DNA from: Acinetobacter lanii
Lineage (GTDB): Bacteria; Pseudomonadota; Gammaproteobacteria; Pseudomonadales; Moraxellaceae
Reading direction: 5' to 3'
DNA length: 64,000 bases
NCBI RefSeq assembly: GCF_011578285.1
Contig: NZ_CP049916.1
Span: 2,356,001-2,420,000 of the forward strand
Shown here: in pieces, positions 57,139 to 64,000 of the stretch
How the letters are laid out: each line of letters starts with the position of its first letter
Numbering within the stretch: the first letter of the stretch is position 1
Notes under the pieces: generated by a model
The model's database searches: none
The model's input: only the letters and a program-made list of their open reading frames with translations
Told to the model about the DNA's origin: nothing
Program-made: the position numbers and the translations under genes

Positions 57139-57686
57139 AGAATCAGCTCCGCATTATTGGCGGTGAATGGAAACGCCGTGTGCTTCCCTTTGCCGATGTT
57201 GATGGTTTAAGACCCACGCCTGATCGTGTACGTGAGACTTTATTTAATTGGCTGATGTGGGATATTCAAAACGCTGAAGTTTTAGACCTCTGTGCAGGTT
57301 CGGGCGCTTTAGGTTTTGAAGCTTTGTCTCGTGGTGCGGCCAATGTCACCATGATCGAACCCAATATCAACCAAGCTCAGTTTTTAAAAGACAATTTAAA
57401 GCTTTTAAAAATTCAAAACTGTGCATTGATGGTGACCACCGCACAAAATGCGATGCGTTCCTTGCCTGAAAATCATTTTGATTTGGTGTTTTTAGACCCA
57501 CCCTATAGTTTGAACCTATGGGAAGAATTGGCGAAGAATGCCGATGCATTGATTCAAAATAATGCTTTGATTTATGTCGAAGCGGATTGCCCCTTGCATA
57601 CTCTAAATCTGCCAAGCACTTGGTCTTTAATCAAAGAAACCAAAGCCGGCGCAGTCCGTGCAGGATTATTTAAAAAAAGCATCTAA
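57135..57686 (+). CDS. rsmD: 16S rRNA (guanine(966)-N2)-methyltransferase
   Basis: 183 residues. RIIGGEWKRRVLPF and LRPTPDRVRETLFNWL at the N-terminus, VLDLCAGSGALGFEALSRGA (SAM-binding) and the catalytic DPPY in VFLDPPYSL identify RsmD. It methylates G966 of 16S rRNA. The ATG overlaps the mrdA stop (ATGA), so translation is coupled. A terminator lies downstream. Confidence 0.96.
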   Translation: MKNQLRIIGGEWKRRVLPFADVDGLRPTPDRVRETLFNWLMWDIQNAEVLDLCAGSGALGFEALSRGAANVTMIEPNINQAQFLKDNLKLLKIQNCALMVTTAQNAMRSLPENHFDLVFLDPPYSLNLWEELAKNADALIQNNALIYVEADCPLHTLNLPSTWSLIKETKAGAVRAGLFKKSI

Positions 57687-57712
57687 AATCGACTCATTTA
57701 GAGACTGAAATC

Positions 57713-57743
57713 AAAAAAAGGGATTCTGAAGAATCCCTTTTTT
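57713..57743. terminator. Bidirectional intrinsic terminator after rsmD
   Basis: GGGATTC-TGAA-GAATCCC with seven A before and six T after, between rsmD and the convergent small lipoprotein gene. Confidence 0.85.
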
Positions 57744-57776
57744 ATTTCATATTTTTTCTATTTACTTCAGCTCAAA

Positions 57777-58019
57777 CTAGCGCTGACGGTTTTGATCCCA
57801 ATAAGGATTTGGGCGTTTATGATCACGATCCTTGTCGTATTTGCCATCCCACTTGCGATCTCGATGCTCTTTAGTTCGGTCATGATCACGGTCATAGCGT
57901 GAATCATGTTGATTTCGATCATAACGACGATCATTGTTGTCATTATCATCAAATGGTGATACTACACAGCCTGTTAAAGCGATGGCGATGGCACCCAAAG
58001 CTAAGGTTTGTTTAAGCAT
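57777..58019 (-). CDS. Small lipoprotein with Asp/Arg/His-rich tail
   Basis: 80 residues with lipobox LTGC (Cys18). After cleavage the mature part is almost wholly charged: DDNDNNDRRYDRNQHDSRYD and further D/R/K/H mixtures, ending PYWDQNRQR. Low complexity; no known domain. Possibly metal- or polyanion-interacting at the outer membrane. A ribosome site is not obvious. Confidence 0.65.
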   Translation of the reverse strand: MLKQTLALGAIAIALTGCVVSPFDDNDNNDRRYDRNQHDSRYDRDHDRTKEHRDRKWDGKYDKDRDHKRPNPYWDQNRQR

Positions 58020-58153
58020 GATCTTGACTCACTGTCTTCTTGATTTGAACTGAGTTTAGCCGCTGTTGATGGAGAGCTTTCGCAGTCTATGTATTTAGAT
58101 GTATCGATGTACAGGTTTTTTGTACGTCGTATTATTTGAGAATCTAAGAGTTT

Positions 58154-58183
58154 AAAAAAAGAACCCGAAGGTTCTTTTTTTTT
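58154..58183. terminator. Terminator of the giant adhesin gene
   Basis: GAACC-CGAA-GGTTC with seven A before and nine T after, 10 bp past the adhesin stop. Confidence 0.85.
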
Positions 58184-58193
58184 AAATTTTTAA

Positions 58194-61100
58194 TTAAAAC
58201 AAAATTTGTCCATTTTTTAATAATTCATCTAGGGTCGTATTCGTATTTTGTAATACAAGCAACGGATTCGATGATTTCGCAGCAGTAGTTCCATCAATAT
58301 CTACACTAATAATGGTCGAACCATTTAAAGTGGTGACTTTCAAATAACTATTAATATTGGTAGCAGTTACATTTTGATTTGAGAGTAATCCTCTAATATC
58401 AATGATATCCCCACCACTTGTAGCTGAACCAAGTTGGAAATCTGTCCAAACATCACTTCCATTTCCACCCGCATTCGCATCTTTTAACAAATTATAAATA
58501 AGAACGTCCTGACCTGCACCAGATGTAATTGTTTCATTTGCCCCACGACTCACAATTACATCATTTCCAGTTGTCCCAGTTAAAGTCGCAACTCCACTAT
58601 CAGCAGCCAAGCCTGTATTCATAATAATTCCTTTTGAAGAAATATCATAAGAAACAGTTGCAGTATCAGACTTCCCTGTACCTAAATCAGTAATACGATA
58701 TTCAAAAGCACCAGTCTTTCCTAAGCTTTGAATATTATTTATGGGGTCAAGAATGTATGTTCCATCCTTTTTAAAATCTACCTCCATTACTTTATCAAAA
58801 TAAATACGCTGACCTTGCCCTGACGTACTGGTTATTTCAATAAAAGTACCAGTACCATCTTTAACTTCTAACTTGTAATTATTTTCGTAAGGAAGAATAT
58901 CATTGGTAAATAAATTACCTGCTTTACCCCAACTTGCACCATCTGAGACTAAACCATTTGCTGCCATTGTAATTAGTGAAGTATTACCTGCACTAAATTC
59001 AGGTTTCGTTACACCTGTACCAGAGCCTCCTTCATTTGTCGTTTCGATACGAACTCTATAAGTATTACTCGTGTCATAGTTATTGGCTATTTTGAGCTCT
59101 TGATTGGTTGTAGTTGAATAGTAAGTTGCTGAAGTTACTTCACTATAAACACCTGACTTTAGAACCTCGATGATGACTTTTAGTTTGTATTTCGTAGTAC
59201 CATACAAAAAAGCTGTAGTATTTGCAGGAACATTTGCATCATATTTTAAAGATGCTGCTTGACCTTTAGTCAGAACAAAAGTACCAGAGGAGATTGTTCC
59301 TGAAATATCATTACTTCCTTTCACTAGACTGTAAGTTGTATTCCAAGGATCAGCTGTCAAAGCGTCATTTACAGCTTCTACCTTCGATACAAGGAGATCT
59401 TTACTGAATATACCACTTTGACTCACATTACCTGCTACATCTGTTTGTTGAACAACGATTTTACCTAAAGCATATCTACCAACTGGTACCTCAAAAGTAT
59501 TTCCACTACCAGTAATCCAAGTGCTTCCTCCATCCACACTATATTTCCAAGTAACCCCAGTTTCTAGATTACTTACAGTAATTGTTCCATTCGATGTTTT
59601 ACCATCTGAATTAGAACTACCATCATCGGCTAACAAAGTTAAAGTTGGTATGGTGATAGAAGTGTCTACAGTCAGTGCACCCATTTTCTGGATAGTGCTA
59701 CTATTACCTGCTAAATCTGTTTGTTGAACTTGAATCTTATCAGCTACATATGAACCTGCAGGAATAACAAAACTAGATTCTGTACCGGATGCCCATGTTA
59801 ATCCCCCATCTAAGCTATATTTCCATGTCGCTCCTGCTTCCAATCCTGTCACATTCACAGTGCCATTGTTGGTAATACCATCGATTGCAGAACTACCTGT
59901 GTCAGAAGCAAGGCTAAGTGAAATTGCAGATGCTGTCTTATCTACAGTAATCGCTGTCAAATTTTGCGTTGCTGAATTACCTGCGGTATCCGTCTGTTGA
60001 ACTTGAATTTTGCCAGCAGCATAGCTTCCGGCAGGAACATCAAAGCTCGAACCAGTACCCGTCGTCCACGTCGATCCACCATCTAAACTATATTTCCAAG
60101 TCGCTCCTGCTTCCAATCCAGTGACATTGACTACACCATTGTTCGTAATACCATCTGTTGCAGAAGCGCCCGAATCAACTGCCAATTTCAGTGTTGGCGT
60201 TGCTATAGATTTGTCGATGGTGATTACACCAAGACTTTGTATATTGGAATTTCCAGCCAGATCGGTTTGTTGAACTTGAATTTTTCCTGAGGCATAGCTA
60301 CCCACAGGAACATCAAAGCTAGTACCTGTTCCAGCAGTCCAAGTAGAGCCACCATCAAGACTATATTTCCAAGTCGATCCAGTTTCTAAGCCTGATACGT
60401 TTACAGTGCCATTGTTGCTAATACCGTCTGATGCCAATGCACCATTGTCCTGTTCCAATGCCAGAGTTGGTTTCTGTAACACTGTATCTACAACAACATT
60501 GTAATCAATACTAGTCGTTTGACTTATGTTTTCCGCAACATCAATTTGTCTAAACTGAATAGTATCAGTGAGATATGTACCATCCGCTAGCAGAATTTGG
60601 TCACCAACCCCTTTTATCCAACTGTTACCTCCATCTAAGCTGTATTCCCAAGTTGCATTGGCTTCAATACCTTTGACTTTAATCACACCATCATTCGTAA
60701 TACCATCATCTGTAAATACGCCAGTATCATTAAATTCAATTTCTAACTTTTGAGGTGGTGTTTGATCGACTGTCCAATTCTCTAGATTACGAATCCAACC
60801 AATATTTCCTGCCAGATCAGTTGGCTCTACAATAATTGTGCCTTTTGGATAATATCCTTCAGGTAGTACCAAATCAAAAACTTGATTTGAACCTTTAATA
60901 AAGGTTTTTCCATTATCTAATGAATAACGCCACGAACTATATCCACCGTTCACATTTAAGACTATGGTGCCAGAGGACTTAATAATATCTGGAGATGTTG
61001 AACTAGTCTGGCCGTTTAAATAAATATTGCCTAAAGGGGATGAATTATCAATTATCATTGAATGATCGAAAGTTGCAATCTTACTAACATTACCCGCACT

Positions 61101-64000
61101 ATCAGTTTGACGAACTTGAATTTGACCCGCTTGGTAAGTAGTGTTTTTCATTACATTAAATGAGTCCGTAGTAATGTTAGCAACTACGCCGCCAACATTC
61201 CAATTTTTACCGCCATCTAAACTATATTCCCATGTCGCACCAATTTCTAAATTGCTCACACTAATTAAAGTTGACTTAGTAATATTGTCAGTATTACTTA
61301 CTCCTGTATCTGAGAATCTCAGCGCGGGTGTATTCGAATCAGTGTCCACTGTTACTGCACCAAATGTTGTGATTGCATTATTACCTGCAATGTCGTAATG
61401 CTGAACTTGTATCGTTCCTGCGGCATATTTCCCTTCAGGAACTATAAAACTATCTTTCAGATCACTTTCTATCCAAGTTTCTCCACCATCAATGCTGTAA
61501 GTCCAGATTGCGCCATCTTCTATACCTGAGACATTGATTTGTCCACTAGATGTAATTGAATCAGTCTTTGATATACCTGTATCTGAGTGCAATTCTAAGT
61601 TCAATTTTGTTATCGTCTTATCAACAATAACTTGAGTATCAATAATGGTAGTTTCACTCATATTTCCAGCGAGATCAGTTTGTCTAAATTGAATTGAATT
61701 TTCTGAATACGTTCCTTCAATTAACTCAATTTCTTGACCAGAGCCTTTCTGCCAATTTTTTCCACCGTCTAAACTATATTCCCATGTCGCACCACTTTCT
61801 AAATTTGCAATTTTGATGACACCATCATTGGTAACACCATCATCAGCTATGAGTCCTGTATCATTAAAATCATAAGACAGTTCATCTGGCGCGATGGTGT
61901 CTTTGTTCCCCGTAACTGTCTGAGGCGCTGTGCTGTTACCTGAGCCATCTGCTGCCGTCACAAAGCCTTGTGCACCATCGGTCAATGCTGGGTTGAGGTT
62001 TGCTGTGTAGTTACCTTCAGTATCTGCAGTCGCTTCGCCGATGATGTTGCCAGCTTTGTCTTTCACTACAACTTTGGCACCGGCTTCGGTTTGACCGGTC
62101 ACCACATCCCCCTCAGCATTTAAGTTTGCGCTGAGGTCTTTTGGTGCAAGGGTGTCTTTGTCCCCTGTCAGTGTTTGTAGCTGACTTGGGTTGCCCGCTT
62201 CATCAATTGCCACCACATCCACGCTGTTGCCATCGGTGATTGCTGGATCCAGCTTGATACTAAAGTCACCGTTGTCATCTGAGATGCCTGATGCAATCAC
62301 TTGCTCAGTGACAGGATCACGGATTTCAACCCAGGTGTTCGGCTCGGTTTGGCCTGTGACCACTGTACCGTCTGTGCTCAGTTCTGCCTCGAGTTCCGGT
62401 GCGATGGTGTCTTTGCCACCCACCACCGTCTTCGGTCCAATCGTGTTGCCTGCGGCATCTGCTGCCGTGACAAAGCCTTGTGCATTGTCTGTTAATGGGG
62501 TGCTTAGCTTAACGCTGTAGTTACCCTCAGCATCTGCAGTCGCTTCACCGATGATGTTGCCAGCTTTGTCTTTTACTACAACTTTGACACCGGCTTCGGT
62601 TTGACCGGTCACCACATCACCATCAGCATTTAAGTTTGCGCTGAGGTCTTTGGGTGCAAGGGTGTCTTTGTCCCCCGTCAGTGTTTGTGGCTGACTTGAG
62701 TTACCCGCTTCATCAATTGCCACCACATCCACACTGTTGCCATCGGTGATCGCTGGATCCAGCTTGATACTAAAGTCACCGTTGTCATCTGATGTCCCTG
62801 ATGCAATCACTTCATCAGTGACAGGATCACGGATTTCAACCCAGGTGTTTGGCTCGGTCTCACCAGTCACCAAAGTACCTTCTGGATTGAGTTCTGCCTC
62901 TAGTTCCGGTGCGATGGTGTCTTTGCCACCGACCACCGTCTTCGGTCCAATCGTGTTGCCTGCGGCATCTGCTGCCGTGACAAAGCCTTGTGCATTGTCG
63001 GTTAATGGGGTGCTTAGCGTAACGCTGTAGTTACCTTCAGCATCTGCAGTCGCTTCACCGATGATGTTGCCAGCTTTGTCTTTCACCACAACTTTGGCAC
63101 CGGCTTCGGTTTTACCCGTCACCACATCACCGTCAGCATTTAAGTTTGCGCTGAGGTCTTTTGGTGCAATGGTGTCTTTGCTGCCGGTTAATTCGACAGG
63201 CACACTGTCGTTACCCGCTTTATCAATTGCCACCACATCCACGCTGTTGCCATCGGTGATTGCTGGATCCAGCTTGATACTAAAGTCACCATTGTCATCT
63301 GAGGTGCCTGATGCAATCACTTCATCAGTGACAGGATCACGGATTTCAACCCAGGTGTTTGGCTCGGTCTCACCGGTCACCAAAGTACCCTCTGGGTTCA
63401 GTGTCGCCTCGAGTTCCGGTGCTTGTGTATCTTTGCTGCCGCTTAATTCGACAGGCGCACTTGGATTGCCCGCTTCATCAATTGCCACCACATTCGCTTT
63501 GTCGCCATCAGTTAAAGCAGGATCCAATGGGATTTCAAAATAACCATCCTCATCCGATGTGCCTGATGCAATCACTTCATCAGTGACAGGATCACGGATT
63601 TCAACCAAGGTGTTTGGCTCGGTCTCACCGGTCACCAAAGTACCCTCTGGGTTCAGTGTCGCCTCGAGTTCTGGTGCTTGTGTATCTTTGCTGCCAGTTA
63701 ATTCCACAGGCGCACTGTCGTTACCCGCTTTATCAATTGCCACCACATCCACGCTGTTGCCATCGGTGATCGCTGGATCCAGCTTGATACTAAAGTCACC
63801 GTTGTCATCTGAGGTGCCTGATGCAATCACTTCATCAGTGACAGGATCACGGATTTCAACCCAGGTGTTTGGCTCGGTTTGGCCTGTGACCACTGTACCG
63901 TCTGTGCTCAGTTCTGCCTCGAGTTCCGGTGCGATGGTGTCTTTGCCACCGACCACCGTCTTCGGTCCAATCGTGTTGCCTGCGGCATCTGCTGCCGTCA
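58194..64000 (-). CDS. Bap-like giant repeat adhesin, C-terminal part; 5' end outside window
   Basis: The open frame runs to the right edge, about 1,935 codons in the window. From the N-terminal side: alternating Ig-like repeats of about 85 residues (61.9-64.0 kb), nine divergent Ig-like repeats of about 80-100 residues with W(E/K)YSLDGG (59.4-61.9 kb), and a C-terminal region with TGNDVIVSRGANETI, GSDVWTDFQLG and DIIDIRGLL, typical of type I-secreted RTX-like C-termini. So it should be exported by a type I secretion system and act as a surface adhesin like Acinetobacter Bap or Bap-like proteins. The secretion genes are not in view. Several long antisense frames are repeat shadows. Confidence 0.85.
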   Translation of the reverse strand, partial: TAADAAGNTIGPKTVVGGKDTIAPELEAELSTDGTVVTGQTEPNTWVEIRDPVTDEVIASGTSDDNGDFSIKLDPAITDGNSVDVVAIDKAGNDSAPVELTGSKDTQAPELEATLNPEGTLVTGETEPNTLVEIRDPVTDEVIASGTSDEDGYFEIPLDPALTDGDKANVVAIDEAGNPSAPVELSGSKDTQAPELEATLNPEGTLVTGETEPNTWVEIRDPVTDEVIASGTSDDNGDFSIKLDPAITDGNSVDVVAIDKAGNDSVPVELTGSKDTIAPKDLSANLNADGDVVTGKTEAGAKVVVKDKAGNIIGEATADAEGNYSVTLSTPLTDNAQGFVTAADAAGNTIGPKTVVGGKDTIAPELEAELNPEGTLVTGETEPNTWVEIRDPVTDEVIASGTSDDNGDFSIKLDPAITDGNSVDVVAIDEAGNSSQPQTLTGDKDTLAPKDLSANLNADGDVVTGQTEAGVKVVVKDKAGNIIGEATADAEGNYSVKLSTPLTDNAQGFVTAADAAGNTIGPKTVVGGKDTIAPELEAELSTDGTVVTGQTEPNTWVEIRDPVTEQVIASGISDDNGDFSIKLDPAITDGNSVDVVAIDEAGNPSQLQTLTGDKDTLAPKDLSANLNAEGDVVTGQTEAGAKVVVKDKAGNIIGEATADTEGNYTANLNPALTDGAQGFVTAADGSGNSTAPQTVTGNKDTIAPDELSYDFNDTGLIADDGVTNDGVIKIANLESGATWEYSLDGGKNWQKGSGQEIELIEGTYSENSIQFRQTDLAGNMSETTIIDTQVIVDKTITKLNLELHSDTGISKTDSITSSGQINVSGIEDGAIWTYSIDGGETWIESDLKDSFIVPEGKYAAGTIQVQHYDIAGNNAITTFGAVTVDTDSNTPALRFSDTGVSNTDNITKSTLISVSNLEIGATWEYSLDGGKNWNVGGVVANITTDSFNVMKNTTYQAGQIQVRQTDSAGNVSKIATFDHSMIIDNSSPLGNIYLNGQTSSTSPDIIKSSGTIVLNVNGGYSSWRYSLDNGKTFIKGSNQVFDLVLPEGYYPKGTIIVEPTDLAGNIGWIRNLENWTVDQTPPQKLEIEFNDTGVFTDDGITNDGVIKVKGIEANATWEYSLDGGNSWIKGVGDQILLADGTYLTDTIQFRQIDVAENISQTTSIDYNVVVDTVLQKPTLALEQDNGALASDGISNNGTVNVSGLETGSTWKYSLDGGSTWTAGTGTSFDVPVGSYASGKIQVQQTDLAGNSNIQSLGVITIDKSIATPTLKLAVDSGASATDGITNNGVVNVTGLEAGATWKYSLDGGSTWTTGTGSSFDVPAGSYAAGKIQVQQTDTAGNSATQNLTAITVDKTASAISLSLASDTGSSAIDGITNNGTVNVTGLEAGATWKYSLDGGLTWASGTESSFVIPAGSYVADKIQVQQTDLAGNSSTIQKMGALTVDTSITIPTLTLLADDGSSNSDGKTSNGTITVSNLETGVTWKYSVDGGSTWITGSGNTFEVPVGRYALGKIVVQQTDVAGNVSQSGIFSKDLLVSKVEAVNDALTADPWNTTYSLVKGSNDISGTISSGTFVLTKGQAASLKYDANVPANTTAFLYGTTKYKLKVIIEVLKSGVYSEVTSATYYSTTTNQELKIANNYDTSNTYRVRIETTNEGGSGTGVTKPEFSAGNTSLITMAANGLVSDGASWGKAGNLFTNDILPYENNYKLEVKDGTGTFIEITSTSGQGQRIYFDKVMEVDFKKDGTYILDPINNIQSLGKTGAFEYRITDLGTGKSDTATVSYDISSKGIIMNTGLAADSGVATLTGTTGNDVIVSRGANETITSGAGQDVLIYNLLKDANAGGNGSDVWTDFQLGSATSGGDIIDIRGLLSNQNVTATNINSYLKVTTLNGSTIISVDIDGTTAAKSSNPLLVLQNTNTTLDELLKNGQILF
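59400..61890 (-). repeat. Nine divergent Ig-like repeats in the adhesin
   Basis: About 270 bp each. Each unit carries T-W-x-Y-S-L/V-D-G-G, then Q-F/I-Q-V-R-Q-T-D-x-A-G-N. The four nearest the C-terminus (DNGALASDGISNNG and relatives) are most alike; the older ones (such as YLNGQTSSTS) have diverged. Confidence 0.75.
61893..64000 (-). repeat. Alternating 85-residue Ig-like repeats in the adhesin
   Basis: Eight full units and one partial unit of about 255-260 bp. Type 1 (GQTEPNTWVEIRDPVTDEVI) and type 2 (GKTEAGAKVVVKDKAGNIIG) alternate toward the C-terminus, after three type 1 units in a row. DNA identity between units looks very high, pointing to recent duplication or gene conversion; the array continues past the window edge. 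Confidence 0.85.

Noticed and set aside
62191..63586. Several plus-strand frames of 60-160 codons opposite the adhesin
   Set aside because: They recur with each repeat unit and are antisense shadows of the repeated coding sequence.

Overview
The window looks like chromosomal DNA of an Acinetobacter-type gammaproteobacterium. Pointers are the RNase HI/DnaQ fusion, the ygfB-pepP / zapA / 6S RNA neighbourhood, a CraA-type MFS pump, a MesD/MesX methionine synthase pair and a giant Bap-like type I-secreted adhesin, all in AT-rich DNA. The species cannot be fixed from sequence alone. No tRNA, rRNA, CRISPR array, insertion sequence or prophage was seen.

Layout. 0-9.4 kb: housekeeping genes (mltD 3' part, rnhA-dnaQ fusion, a FimL-like protein, nudC, an alpha/beta hydrolase, the dolP-yraN-lpoA envelope cluster divergent from rsmI). 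9.6-17.4 kb: a SutA-like RNA polymerase-binding protein, ubiH-ubiI, a GAF-GGDEF diguanylate cyclase, pepP, ygfB, a coiled-coil protein with zapA, and 6S RNA. 17.4-26.6 kb: an accessory catabolic island on the minus strand, in transcription order tcuR, tcuA, tcuB, tctC, tctB, tctA, a frameshifted abrB-like membrane gene and a DUF4116 repeat protein. It reads as uptake and oxidation of tricarballylate or a similar tricarboxylate, with a TctCBA importer in place of TcuC. 27.2-30.3 kb: a TauE/SafE gene remnant, then mesX-mesD-flavin reductase, a folate- and cobalamin-independent methionine synthase locus. 30.7-41.4 kb: copper handling (DUF2946 protein and OprC/NosA-like TonB receptor; later a CueR-like regulator divergent from a YHS/CopA P-type ATPase that is frameshifted), interspersed with a MetF-MetV fusion, a CraA/MdfA pump and a very AT-rich kilobase holding a 41-residue lipoprotein. 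41.5-58 kb: core genes (ygfA, lon, M28 peptidase, rlmH, ygiD, META/DUF4377 lipoprotein, gdhA, lone rsxB with nth, adk, DUF445, mrdA/PBP2, rsmD). 58.2-64 kb: the C-terminal part of a giant repeat adhesin running off the right edge.

The most interesting points are the three-gene mes locus, with a flavin reductase as a plausible electron source for the oxygen-dependent MesX; the tcu/TctCBA island with a long attenuator-like hairpin between the binding-protein and permease genes; two frameshifts (abrB at a nine-base homopolymer, copA inside a YHS domain); a candidate small RNA after lon; and the alternating repeats of the adhesin. Functions are assigned from motifs and neighbourhood recognised by eye. 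No database search was run. Some start and site positions may be off by a base or so.
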